From: Novosphingobium aureum
Lineage (GTDB): Bacteria; Pseudomonadota; Alphaproteobacteria; Sphingomonadales; Sphingomonadaceae
Direction: 5' to 3'
DNA length: 64,000 nt
NCBI RefSeq assembly: GCF_015865035.1
Contig: NZ_JADZGI010000002.1
Coordinates: forward strand, 62,001 to 126,000
Made by a program: the position numbers and the translations under genes. Below, one piece after another: positions 8,395 to 17,160 of the stretch (its first letter is position 1; each line of letters starts with the position of its first letter). The notes beneath the pieces were generated by a model. That model worked only from the letters and a program-made list of their open reading frames with translations. It was not told the origin of the DNA and searched no databases.

Positions 8395-9728
8395 CGCGGG
8401 TTCTTGTGGCCACTCCAGGCTGCAAGGGCCTTGCCGGGGCGCATAAGCGCCTGGCCTCTTTCGCCGAACAGGGCTTCCAGGGGCTGGCCAACCTCGCCGT
8501 GAACGTCATTCTCGCCCGCGCACTCTCGCACGAGGGTTTTGCAACAATCGGCGCCTTGATGGGCATCCACTACTTCGTCCTCGGCCTGCACCGCACCGCG
8601 ATCGTGCTACCCTTCATCCTCGATGCAGATACGCACGAAGCTGGCTTGCGCGACACTTTGGGCCGCTGGTGGTGGCTCAACCTCGCTTCGCTCGGCGCCA
8701 TCGCGGCAGCTCTTACGCTCCTGGCCCTCGCTTGCCGCGTCCTTGCGCAAGGGGATCCGCAATGGGTCTGGCTGGTCGAGGCAGTCTCGCTCAGCATCGG
8801 CATTTGCCCTGCCTTGCTGTTCTTCGAATTCGGCCGACGCACACTCTACCAGGCCGGACGGGCCGCAAGTGCCGCACTGGCTTCTGCCTGCTACCTCGTG
8901 ATCATCGTCGTCGCCGCTCTGGTGCTGACCCAAGGCGACGCCCATGCAGGCACCGGGGCGATGGCTTGGGTTGTCGCCGGTCTGGGCAGCGGTGGCGTAG
9001 CAAGCGTGATCCTCGCACCCGGCCCGCCCCGCCTTCGCGAAGGCTTCGCTCTGTGGTGGGCAAACCGCAGCTTTGCCTTCTGGCAGGCCCTGACCAACGT
9101 TCCCTATGCCATATACAACGCTTCGGTCGCCGTTCCGATAGGCGTGATCAGCGGCCCTGTCGCCGCAGCTGCCTTCAATGCTGCACGGGCACTGACCAAT
9201 CCCGCCATCAGCATCGTGAGCGCGGTCGATTCTCTCGACAAGCCGCGCGCCGCCAAAGCCCTGCGCGACGACGGCTGCGCAGGGCTCACCCGTTCGATCC
9301 GCCGGACACGGCGCCTGCTCGTCCTGATAACAGGGGCCTACCTGGCACTTGTCATCGTGCTGGCCGAACCGCTGCTGCACATCGCCTTTGGCGAAACGTA
9401 CGCGATGCTGGTCAACGAGATGCGGGTGCTGGCCATCGTCTTTTTCCTGATGTGCCTCAACCAGCCATCGGAAACGCTGCTGATTGTCTTGCGCGAAAGC
9501 CGGCTTCTGCTCGCCCTGCGCTCGCTCGCAGCCGCAATCGCGCTGGTTTCGTTGCTGGTAGCGACCCGCTTTGGAGTCATGGGATGCTGCCTCGCCTTGC
9601 TTGTGACCCAATCTCTCAATCTGGGCCTACTGCGTTTCGCTGAACGCGTTGCCGTGAACCGTCACAGCGCAGCTCGCTCAGCTCCGAACTGCGGCAGCCT
9701 GACCTGCGTGCAGGGAGGCGGAGCGTGA
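8370..9728 (+). CDS. Polysaccharide flippase, MOP superfamily (Wzx-like)
   Basis: 452 residues with about 12 hydrophobic segments, for example LASLGAIAAALTLLALAC, YLVIIVVAALVL and AIVFFLMCL. SFAEQGFQGLANLAVNVILAR near the N-terminus is typical of the polysaccharide transporter family, in which the first helix starts next to an early Gln. It would flip undecaprenyl-linked repeat units across the inner membrane. It overlaps the GT4 gene at its start and shares a GTGA junction with the polymerase at its end, giving the classic GT-wzx-wzy order. Sequence similarity between such flippases is low, so the call rests on topology and context. Confidence 0.82.
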   Translation: MRGFDAFVTRVLVATPGCKGLAGAHKRLASFAEQGFQGLANLAVNVILARALSHEGFATIGALMGIHYFVLGLHRTAIVLPFILDADTHEAGLRDTLGRWWWLNLASLGAIAAALTLLALACRVLAQGDPQWVWLVEAVSLSIGICPALLFFEFGRRTLYQAGRAASAALASACYLVIIVVAALVLTQGDAHAGTGAMAWVVAGLGSGGVASVILAPGPPRLREGFALWWANRSFAFWQALTNVPYAIYNASVAVPIGVISGPVAAAAFNAARALTNPAISIVSAVDSLDKPRAAKALRDDGCAGLTRSIRRTRRLLVLITGAYLALVIVLAEPLLHIAFGETYAMLVNEMRVLAIVFFLMCLNQPSETLLIVLRESRLLLALRSLAAAIALVSLLVATRFGVMGCCLALLVTQSLNLGLLRFAERVAVNRHSAARSAPNCGSLTCVQGGGA

Positions 9729-11122
9729 CCACCATGGCCCGCCCGACAGGCCGCACTGCCGCCGCCCACGAGAGCCTGTACGAACCAGTAGACGCTCACG
9801 AAATCACGCCACCCAACGCACACGACTGGCCTGGTGATGCCTCGGGCGGTTTCGCCTCGGGCAGTTCGGCAAGACTCGCTTCCCAGGATAACCTGTCAGG
9901 CGACGCCCCAGCCTTCGCAGCCGCACGGCGTGAGGCGAGGTTACTCGCCGTACTGGGCTGGACCATGATCGCGGGTATCCTCTCGCAGAAATTCTCCCTT
10001 CTGCTGACCTCGCAGACGCCGCTGCAACTCGTTCTTTGTATCGAATATCTCGCGTTTGCCTGGCTGGCCTGGCAGGGCAAGGTTCATATCAATGCCCTGT
10101 CGCTGATGCTGACCATGGCATTTCTCGTATTTGCAACTCTGGCCAACCTGTTCACCCGCCCGGCGTTCACCTCAATCGTCTATGTCTATGCGGTCTACCT
10201 GCCGTTCGCTTTGCGAGTCAGGCTCTCGCCGGGCGGCTACATGCGCTATCTCGACATGTTTCAGGTCATGGCGCTGTTCACGTGCCTGTGGGTGATGCTC
10301 GATTGGGGTTTCCAGTTCCTGGGCTGGCCGATGCCCAATGTCGAACATCACCTCATCGAGTTCTTCCGATACTTCAACTTCAACTATATCCAGCCGCTCG
10401 AATGGGGCAGCCGCTGGTACAAGCCGAATGCCTTCTTCTACCTCGAAGTGTCCTTCGTCGCGCAGACGATCGCCACCGCACTGATTTTCGAGATATGCCT
10501 GTTCAGGCGCATGTCGCATATTTCAGTCTACGCAGTCAGCCTGCTCGCGACCTTCAGCGGCACAGGCATGTCACTGGTTCTGCTGTGTCTGCCCGCGATG
10601 GTGGCATACCTGCGCCCGAAGCTGATCGCGGTGACTCTGGCTCTTGCTCCGATCACGGTCGTAACAGCGTTGGGTATCGGTCTGATCGACAACGCCATGC
10701 AACGCACTCAGGAATTCGACCGGGAGGGATCGAGCGGAAATCAGCGGTTCATGGGTCAGGTGGAAGCGGTGCGCAGTGCCTTCGAAGCCGATTCTCGTGA
10801 CGTGATTTTCGGCATCGGCGCCGGACAGATCCTGCAAAACGGCAAGGTCGTGTGGAACCCGATCACCAAGGTCACCGTGGAATACGGGATCTTCGTCTGC
10901 GCAATCTACCTCGCGATGATCGCTCAAGCCCTGTTCGGCAAGCGCAAGCCATTCATCGTGGGCTACGCCTTGCTGATGCAATTTCTGCTTCTGAACGGCG
11001 GTTTCCTCGTGCCCGTGATCGTATTCACGATCTTCATGCTCAGCGGCGTGATCGAGATCGCAAGTCCCGGTCGAGAGCTCGTACCCGTTAGTCCAGCGCC
11101 TTGGTCCGCTCGGCAGAGATGA
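9725..11122 (+). CDS. O-antigen/exopolysaccharide polymerase-like membrane protein (Wzy-like)
   Basis: 465 residues from GTG at 9725, whose GTGA overlaps the flippase stop; GGAGG lies 6 bases upstream. ATG at 9734 is the alternative start. About 70 hydrophilic N-terminal residues precede 10-12 membrane segments. A long soluble loop follows (residues about 320-360, with SSGNQRFMGQVEAVRSAF and FGIGAGQI). That loop and the GNxR pattern fit the periplasmic loop of Wzy/WaaL-type proteins. It would polymerise flipped repeat units in the periplasm. The family is poorly conserved, so the assignment depends on topology and on the adjacent flippase. Confidence 0.75.
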   Translation: MTTMARPTGRTAAAHESLYEPVDAHEITPPNAHDWPGDASGGFASGSSARLASQDNLSGDAPAFAAARREARLLAVLGWTMIAGILSQKFSLLLTSQTPLQLVLCIEYLAFAWLAWQGKVHINALSLMLTMAFLVFATLANLFTRPAFTSIVYVYAVYLPFALRVRLSPGGYMRYLDMFQVMALFTCLWVMLDWGFQFLGWPMPNVEHHLIEFFRYFNFNYIQPLEWGSRWYKPNAFFYLEVSFVAQTIATALIFEICLFRRMSHISVYAVSLLATFSGTGMSLVLLCLPAMVAYLRPKLIAVTLALAPITVVTALGIGLIDNAMQRTQEFDREGSSGNQRFMGQVEAVRSAFEADSRDVIFGIGAGQILQNGKVVWNPITKVTVEYGIFVCAIYLAMIAQALFGKRKPFIVGYALLMQFLLLNGGFLVPVIVFTIFMLSGVIEIASPGRELVPVSPAPWSARQR

Positions 11123-11222
11123 CGAAGGGGCGGTCCTTGTTCGCAACGCCAGTCATCACGATGAGGCAGGTCACCAGGCTGAGTGCGGCGACGATCCTGC
11201 TACGGGTCTTCGAATACGACAT
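11088..11222 (-). CDS. Possible 44-residue single-helix small protein
   Basis: A short frame starting MSYSKTRSRIVAALSLV, with one hydrophobic segment after a basic start, which resembles a signal anchor or a lipoprotein-free exported peptide. GGA lies 7 bases before the ATG. It runs antisense to the last 35 bases of the polymerase gene and otherwise fills the gap before the acyltransferase. No family was recognised. It could be chance, and the confidence is low. Confidence 0.22.
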   Translation of the reverse strand: MSYSKTRSRIVAALSLVTCLIVMTGVANKDRPFVISAERTKALD

Positions 11223-11319
11223 TTCGACATCCAATCCTGCGCCGCCAAACGGCCTGCAACCGGCGGCTACACCTTCTTCACAAAAATACGTCCTCCCGAG
11301 AGAACGAAGGTAGCCAATC

Positions 11320-12528
11320 ATGACCAACGGCAAGCCTAGCACTGCATCCAAGATCCACTACCTGGACTCGGTCCGTGCCGGAGCAATGGTACTCGGCATC
11401 CCTTTTCACGCCGCCTGTGTTTATGCGGCCGATCACGAGTGGGTCATCAAGTCGCAGCAGACGAGCATCGTCCTGTTCCACTTCACCGTGTTCATCCATA
11501 GCTTTCGCATGCCCGTCTTCTTCTTCATCGCGGGCTTTTTTTCAGCACTGACGCTGGGCAAGGCGAGCACAGTGCAGGCAGGACACAGCCTCGTGCCCGG
11601 TCGCCATGCGCACAGGTGGCTTGGCGACAGGTGCGTGCGGCTTGGCGTGCCTTTGATCGCGACCTTCACCTGCCTCAACCTCGCCGAGCTCCATGTCCTG
11701 AAAGTCTGGGCAACGGCACATGACAGTGGCAGCGTGATCACGCTCGAGCAACCAAGAGCACAGGGCGACCTGTTCGCCGCCGCCGCGCTGCACTTGTGGT
11801 TCCTGATCACGCTGATCATCTACAGCGCCCTGGCCTATGCCGCTTACCGACTGGCGCGTGGGCCGCTGGCTACACTTCACGCTCGCTGCCGGAGGGCGTC
11901 TACCGGCGAACTTCTGGCAATCCTCGTGGCGGTGGCGACTATGCTCAACACCTTCTGGCGCTCGATGCTGCTCGTGCCCGCGCTAGCACAAGCCCTGGCG
12001 CTGACCGGGTTCACTTCGACGATCCTGTGGACCGCATTTTACGCCCCTTTCTTCCTGCTCGGCGCCTATTGTCACGTCGACCGGCGGCTACTCGAAAGAC
12101 TTACCCGCCCCGCCCCGCTAGCCATCGCAGCGAGCCTCGTTGTGCTGACCTTGCGGGTGTCACTGCCGGCATTTGCACCGCGCAGCGTAGACGCCTTGCG
12201 ATTTGCCTTGTGGACACCCTCGGCGTTCGGCGGAATCTATCTCGTGCTCATGCTGGGTCGCGCCTTCTTCGACCGGCCCAGCACGCTGACCCGCGAACTG
12301 GTCGATGCGTCCTTCACCATCTACCTGTTTCATCACGTCGTCGTCGTCCTCGCCGCGATCGCTTTGCTTCTGGTCGACTGGCCGATTGCGGCCGAGTTCA
12401 CCGTGATGACCCTTGTCGCCCTTTTCATGCCCTGGTCGGTGCACCTTCTGTGCCGCAGAAGTGCATTCTACCGCTTCTTTTTCAACGGCATCCGGCCCGA
12501 AACTGGCAAGCGCCGCCAGGTAGCCTGA
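11320..12528 (+). CDS. Acyltransferase 3 family membrane protein
   Basis: 402 residues with about ten membrane segments. The opening YLDSVRAGAMVLGIPFHAA has the family's D-x-x-R-A pattern and the conserved histidine. HSFRMPVFFFIAGFFSAL is the second diagnostic block (RMPxFFxxSG type). Relatives (OafA, OpgC/MdoC) move acetyl or succinyl groups onto surface glycans at the periplasmic face. In this locus it probably decorates the exported polymer. It lies 197 bases after the polymerase and has GAACGAAGG before the ATG, so it may have its own promoter. The donor acyl group cannot be told. Confidence 0.85.
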   Translation: MTNGKPSTASKIHYLDSVRAGAMVLGIPFHAACVYAADHEWVIKSQQTSIVLFHFTVFIHSFRMPVFFFIAGFFSALTLGKASTVQAGHSLVPGRHAHRWLGDRCVRLGVPLIATFTCLNLAELHVLKVWATAHDSGSVITLEQPRAQGDLFAAAALHLWFLITLIIYSALAYAAYRLARGPLATLHARCRRASTGELLAILVAVATMLNTFWRSMLLVPALAQALALTGFTSTILWTAFYAPFFLLGAYCHVDRRLLERLTRPAPLAIAASLVVLTLRVSLPAFAPRSVDALRFALWTPSAFGGIYLVLMLGRAFFDRPSTLTRELVDASFTIYLFHHVVVVLAAIALLLVDWPIAAEFTVMTLVALFMPWSVHLLCRRSAFYRFFFNGIRPETGKRRQVA

Positions 12529-12606
12529 GCCGGTGCGGCTTCGGCATTGCCCGGCCCGGAGCCGCAAAGCCTCCCTTTCTCCCCGCAACCAAGGAGAACA
12601 CGTGCC

Positions 12607-13905
12607 ATGAAGATCGCCATCGTCGGCTGCGGCTTCGTCTTCGATATCTACATGCGTACCTATCGCGCGCACCCCGAGCTGACGATCACGGGGCTGTTCG
12701 ATATCGATAGCGCGCGGGCAAGGCGTGTCGCTGCACATTACGCTCTCGAACTCTATCCCAGCTACGAGAGCCTGCTCGCCGATCCCGAGGTCGAGCTCAT
12801 CCTCAATCTGACGAGCATCGCTGCGCACTACACGGTCATCCGCATGGCGTTGGAGGCGGGCAAGCACGTCTATTCGGAAAAGCCCCTGACCACCGACCTC
12901 GCGCAATCGCGCGCGTTGTTCGAACTTGCCCGGGACAAGGGCCTCATCCTATCGGGAGCGCCGTGCAACCTGTTCAGCGACGCGGTGCGGACCATCTGGA
13001 AAGCGGTGCTGGACGGTGCGATCGGCAAGCCGCGTCTGGTCTATGCCGAGCTGGACGACAATCCGGTACACCTCATGGGTCTCGAAGGCGTGCGCAGTCC
13101 GACCGGGGCGCCCTGGCCGCTCGTCGAGGAGCTCGAACAAGGCTGCACCTTCGAGCACCTGGGATATCACCTCGCGTGGATCTGCGCCCTGTTCGGACCG
13201 GCACGATCGGTCACCGCCTTCTCGAAATTGCTGGTCGAGAGACGCACCGCGCTCCCGCTCGACCCGAACGATACGCCGGACTATTCGGTTGCCTGCCTCG
13301 AATTCGACAATGGCGTCACCGCCAGAATTACCTGCAGCTTCGTCGCCCCGCGCGACCACCGCATGCGCGTGATCGGCGAGGAAGGCGAAATCACCGCAGA
13401 TTCCTACCGCCACTACCAGTCACCGGTCTTCCTCGAACGGTTTTCGAAAGCCTCGCTCACCGCGCGCAAGGCCTATTCCTTGCGTACTAGCCGTGTGCTG
13501 GGGCGCGCCTTCGGCATCGGAGGCAGGCGGCTTGCGCTGCATCGCGGGTGGAAATCCCATGCGGTAGAAATGGCCGGGTCAGGCAAGCTTTCGGCGAAAA
13601 CCCGGCTCGTGGCCTGGATCAGGCGGCGTGAAACATATGCGCAAGACAAGTTCATCGGCCTGGCCGAAATGAACCGGGCCCTGCAGGCTGGCTCGCCCCA
13701 GCCGCTGCCCGCCGACTTTCTGCTCCACCTCAACGAACTGACCCTGCTGGTCCAGCGCGCAGGCCCGCAAGGTATTGCATTGCAGCCGCAAACCACCTTC
13801 GTTCCTCTCGAACCGCCTGCAGATCTTCTTGCCGGCGGGCACGACTATCGTACCCGGTACCGCCCGCATCGGCTCGAGCAATTGGCGGAGCGGCTGATGC
13901 GCTAG
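12607..13905 (+). CDS. Gfo/Idh/MocA family NAD(P)-dependent oxidoreductase
   Basis: 432 residues. ATG at 12607 is preferred: AAGGAG lies upstream and the protein then begins exactly at the Rossmann strand MKIAIVGCGF. The typical EKPLTTD motif, where Lys contacts cofactor and substrate, is at about residue 90. The C-terminal half is the alpha/beta dimer and substrate domain, with FEHLGYHLAW carrying the conserved His. The family oxidises or reduces sugars and sugar nucleotides, and in polysaccharide loci it often makes uronic or amino sugars. It is the last gene of the rightward unit, followed by a shared hairpin. The substrate is not known. Confidence 0.85.
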   Translation: MKIAIVGCGFVFDIYMRTYRAHPELTITGLFDIDSARARRVAAHYALELYPSYESLLADPEVELILNLTSIAAHYTVIRMALEAGKHVYSEKPLTTDLAQSRALFELARDKGLILSGAPCNLFSDAVRTIWKAVLDGAIGKPRLVYAELDDNPVHLMGLEGVRSPTGAPWPLVEELEQGCTFEHLGYHLAWICALFGPARSVTAFSKLLVERRTALPLDPNDTPDYSVACLEFDNGVTARITCSFVAPRDHRMRVIGEEGEITADSYRHYQSPVFLERFSKASLTARKAYSLRTSRVLGRAFGIGGRRLALHRGWKSHAVEMAGSGKLSAKTRLVAWIRRRETYAQDKFIGLAEMNRALQAGSPQPLPADFLLHLNELTLLVQRAGPQGIALQPQTTFVPLEPPADLLAGGHDYRTRYRPHRLEQLAERLMR

Positions 13906-13963
13906 ATTCAGGACCCAGTATTGTCGCCAGAAGCCGCGGGCAGTGCCATCCTCACAATGCGAA

Positions 13964-13992
13964 ACGCCGGGCAGCAAGGCGCTACCCGGCGT
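13964..13992 (-). terminator. Hairpin terminator between the convergent oxidoreductase and GH26 genes
   Basis: A 12-bp stem (ACGCCGGGCAGC with GCTACCCGGCGT, one G-U pair) closes a 5-base loop. Read on the minus strand it is followed by TTTCG, which fits termination after the GH26-RTX gene. It may also stop readthrough from the oxidoreductase on the plus strand. Confidence 0.6.
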
Positions 13993-14035
13993 CCCTTGAA
14001 GCCCGGCCCCATGCGCGGACCGGGCTCCTCCCGCA

Positions 14036-16669
14036 TCAGCCCAGGTGGAACAGGCCATCCTCGTAGGAGAGCTGCGCAGGGGCGATCCCGGCGAGCTCGA
14101 CCACGTCGCTACCGCAGCCGATGAAAGTGCTGCCCTCGCACGACCAGACCGAAGGCTCGCCCGCAGCTTTTACCAGTGCGCTCATGTCGAGCACGTCGCC
14201 AGTGGCGAAGTCCATGATCGCATCGCGCCCGTCACCCTTGGCAAAGACGAACCGGTCCGCACCGGCTCCGCCATAGAGCACGTCGTTACCGCCAGCGCCC
14301 ACGATCAGATTGTCGCCGTCATTGCCCCGGATCAGGTTGTCGAGGCGATTGCCCGTGGCCGAAAGGTTCGCATCACCTAGGAGTACGAGATCTTCGAAGT
14401 TATCGCCCAGTGCCCAGGCGATGCTGGCCTCCACGGTATCGTGACCGCCGCGGCCGAAACCGAACCATTCGATCGCCACGTCACCGGCACTGTCGACGAT
14501 ATAAGTATCATCACCGTTGCCGCCTTCCATGCGATCTTCACCATAACCGCCGTCAAGGAAATCCGCACCCTCACCTGCGACCAGGCGATCATTTCCGGCA
14601 TCGCCCTCGTAGCCTTCCAGCAGGTCATCGCCGCCCCGTCCGTCGAGAACGTTGGCACCGCCATTGCCGCTCAGGATATTGCCCTGGGCGTTACCCGTGG
14701 CGTTGATCGCTCCCGTGCCGAGGAGAACCATGTTCTCGAGATTGGCGCCGAGGGTGTAGGAGACATGGGCCTGCACGGTATCCGTCCCGCCCATTCCGTT
14801 ACCGACCCAATCGACGATCAGGTCCTCGAAGCAGTCGACCACATAGGTATCATCCCCGTTACCGCCCTCAAGCCGATCCTTACCATAACCGCCGTCGAGG
14901 AAATCCGCGCCCTCGCCGCCGACCAGCAGATCGTCACCGGCATCGCCGAACAGGCGGTCGTGGCCCGTGCCGCCATAGAGTTCATCGCGCCCGTTGCCGC
15001 CACGCAGGGTGTCGTCGCCGCCATTGCCGTAAAGCCTGTCGTCGCCATCGAGCCCGGCGATCAGATTGGCCGCCTCGTTGCCGTGCAGCGAGTCCGCGCC
15101 CTTGCTGCCGGTCGCGTCGATGGCAGCGGTGCCAGTCAGGATCAGCTTCTCCACGTTCTGCGGCAGGGCATAGCTGACCGAAGCATAGACCAGATCGTTG
15201 CCACCCTTGCCGCCCGAGTACCACTCGACCACGCTGTCCGCCGCATCGTCGACATAATAGGTATCGTCGCCATTGCCGCCTTCCATGCGGTCGGCGCCAG
15301 CGCCACCGCGCAGCAGGTCGCGACCGTTGCCGCCCAGAAGCCGGTCGTTGCCCTCGCCGCCGAGCAGGGTGTCGTCGCCGTCACCCCCATCGACGATATC
15401 CGCCCCGGTGCCGCCATCGAGCATATCGTTGCCAGCACCGCCCATCAGGTGATCATCGCCAGCGGCGCCGCGCAAGGTGTCGTTGCCGCCATCGCCGTCG
15501 AGGAAGTTGTTTCCAGCGTTGCCGTTCAGGACGTTCGCGGAAGCGTTGCCGCGGGCACTGATCCCCTCTTCGCCCAGCAAGGCGAGATTCTCGACCTTGT
15601 CGGCAAGCTTGTACGAAACGCTGGAGTAGACGGTGTCGGTACCACCCTTCCCGGCATTGTACCACTCGACGATCACGTCGCCGGCATTATCGACATAATA
15701 GACGTCATCGCCATCGCCGCCGGTCATGCGGTCCGCGCCGCGGCCACCGTCGATCACGTCAGCCTCGGCAGTCCCGGTGATGATATCGTCGCCATCGCTG
15801 CCGTAGCGGTCGGCGAGCCGAGCAGCACTCTCGCCAGCCTCGACATAACCGAAAGCCTCCAGAAAGGCGGCCGCGGCCTGCGGGTACTGGCCCTCGCTCA
15901 GCTGCCCCGGAAAGGCGGCGTTGGAATCCCAGTAATTGGCGTAGACCATGTCGTGATTCTCGGCCCATTGCGCGACAAGCCGGACGAATTCGGGCGAGTC
16001 CGAGTTGAGCCCCCATTCCGCAATGGCAGTCGGCTTGCCGTGCTCAGCGGCAAAGTCCTGATGCCACTGCAGTCCGTAGTCCTGACGCACGAAGTGCTCG
16101 AAGGCCTTAGTGCCATCGGGATTGTGCCAGGCGGTATTGTAGTAGAAGTCGATGCCGATCACGTCGACATAGTCGTCGCCCGGATAAGCGGTTTCCGCAG
16201 GCATGTCGGTCTTGCCGATATTGGGGCACCACTCGAAGACGAAGCGATCGGAGACCGAGCGGCAGATATCGACGAACTTGCGGAACGCGGCGATATATTC
16301 GTCCGCCTGGCCCACTGCGCTCGACGAATTCCAGCCAAGGCCATTGAACTCCCAGCCGAGCCGGACGTAGATATGGTCCTGGTCCTCGTTCACCGCGACC
16401 AGCTGCTCGGCCATGGCGAGATACTTGTCGTCGTAGGCACCGACGGCGGCCTGTGCGAGGTTCGCGCCATAGGGAATGAGCGGGATCGACCACATCGTGT
16501 CGATGTCCACGCCGGTGAACTGGCGGTCGATCCAGCCGACAGAGCCGAGCCAGTCGCTCCAGCCGTTGTAGCCGCCATGAAGCTGGATGGCGTTGGGCTG
16601 GTTGCCGGTCCACTCAGTGATGGTGTCGAGATCGGCGGTGTTGTTGGCTACGTAGAAGGTGGTGCGCAT
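14036..16669 (-). CDS. GH26-like glycoside hydrolase with C-terminal RTX repeats, type I secreted
   Basis: 877 residues. ATG at 16669 is supported by GAGGA 7 bases upstream; a longer frame adds 14 unlikely residues. Residues 1 to about 275 look like a GH26 TIM barrel. The acid/base Glu107 is in VRLGWEFNG, FEWCPNIG and VDVIGIDFYYN follow, and the nucleophile Glu218 is in AIAEWGLNS. GH26 enzymes cut mannans and some mixed beta-glycans. From residue 291 the protein is calcium-binding GGxGxDxxx repeats, including four units of about 80 residues, each opening with EGGNGDDTY or a close variant. There is no signal peptide, as expected for type I export. The divergent ABC/HlyD pair is the obvious exporter. 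Confidence 0.88.
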   Translation of the reverse strand: MRTTFYVANNTADLDTITEWTGNQPNAIQLHGGYNGWSDWLGSVGWIDRQFTGVDIDTMWSIPLIPYGANLAQAAVGAYDDKYLAMAEQLVAVNEDQDHIYVRLGWEFNGLGWNSSSAVGQADEYIAAFRKFVDICRSVSDRFVFEWCPNIGKTDMPAETAYPGDDYVDVIGIDFYYNTAWHNPDGTKAFEHFVRQDYGLQWHQDFAAEHGKPTAIAEWGLNSDSPEFVRLVAQWAENHDMVYANYWDSNAAFPGQLSEGQYPQAAAAFLEAFGYVEAGESAARLADRYGSDGDDIITGTAEADVIDGGRGADRMTGGDGDDVYYVDNAGDVIVEWYNAGKGGTDTVYSSVSYKLADKVENLALLGEEGISARGNASANVLNGNAGNNFLDGDGGNDTLRGAAGDDHLMGGAGNDMLDGGTGADIVDGGDGDDTLLGGEGNDRLLGGNGRDLLRGGAGADRMEGGNGDDTYYVDDAADSVVEWYSGGKGGNDLVYASVSYALPQNVEKLILTGTAAIDATGSKGADSLHGNEAANLIAGLDGDDRLYGNGGDDTLRGGNGRDELYGGTGHDRLFGDAGDDLLVGGEGADFLDGGYGKDRLEGGNGDDTYVVDCFEDLIVDWVGNGMGGTDTVQAHVSYTLGANLENMVLLGTGAINATGNAQGNILSGNGGANVLDGRGGDDLLEGYEGDAGNDRLVAGEGADFLDGGYGEDRMEGGNGDDTYIVDSAGDVAIEWFGFGRGGHDTVEASIAWALGDNFEDLVLLGDANLSATGNRLDNLIRGNDGDNLIVGAGGNDVLYGGAGADRFVFAKGDGRDAIMDFATGDVLDMSALVKAAGEPSVWSCEGSTFIGCGSDVVELAGIAPAQLSYEDGLFHLG
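14265..15800 (-). repeat. RTX (GGxGxDxxx) repeat region inside the GH26 gene
   Basis: Tandem nonapeptide RTX repeats arranged in four larger homologous units. Two copies, around 14540 and 14870, are almost identical at protein level: DGGYGKDRLEGGNGDDTY and DGGYGEDRMEGGNGDDTY. This suggests recent internal duplication or gene conversion. The repeats bind calcium and fold only outside the cell in known RTX proteins. Confidence 0.85.
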
Positions 16670-17160
16670 GATCGGGTCCTCTTGCGGGGGAGTGCATTTC
16701 GTTGAGGCCAAAATCGCCGCACTCGCTTAACCGGGACCATCGAGAGCTGGTTAACTCTCAAAATCATGGTTAAATCTAAATGAATTAATACAAGATCGAT
16801 ATCTTCATTTCACGCCATACAACAACACCTTCAGATCCACTGAAACACAGATGGCTTTTGAGATTGAAACAGAGCCTAAAATTGATGCGCATGATTAATC
16901 ACAATTGCACTCAACAGTTACGATCATTGCTTCTATTGCAGAAATAGAGCCAAAAAATCTGCACCTAGGTAGACTCGGGTATTCCACCTTGGTGCGGTTA
17001 ATTTCACCGTTAACCAGGCTCGTCGTACGACCTTGCGCAAGGTGCCCCGTGGCCGATCGGCCAGGCATTTCGGGGGCTACGTTGAAGTACGGGGTTGTCG
17101 CCGGTCGGGTCACTCGGCCAGGTCGCGCGCATGCCTCGTCCGGCAGGGGATTCGTGAGCG
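16670..17160. promoter_or_regulatory. AT-rich divergent region between GH26-RTX and its secretion genes
   Basis: 491 bases without a credible gene. From about 16735 to 16990 the DNA is AT-rich; the rest returns to the genome average. It contains the inverted repeat AAGATCGATATCTT at 16792-16805. It separates the exported enzyme (leftward) from the ABC transporter (rightward), so it probably carries both promoters and allows joint control. No RNA gene was recognised. Confidence 0.4.

Noticed and set aside
15100..15150. TAAI segment in the GH26-RTX protein as a possible LapG cleavage site
   Set aside because: It lies inside the RTX repeats, not in an N-terminal retention module, and a di-alanine match of four residues is easily chance.
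14441..16705. 754-codon open frame on the plus strand, antisense to the GH26-RTX gene
   Set aside because: It mirrors the repetitive Gly/Asp codons of the RTX region. The translation is Ala/Ile/Val-rich with no domain, while the minus strand has clear catalytic and RTX motifs and a ribosome site.
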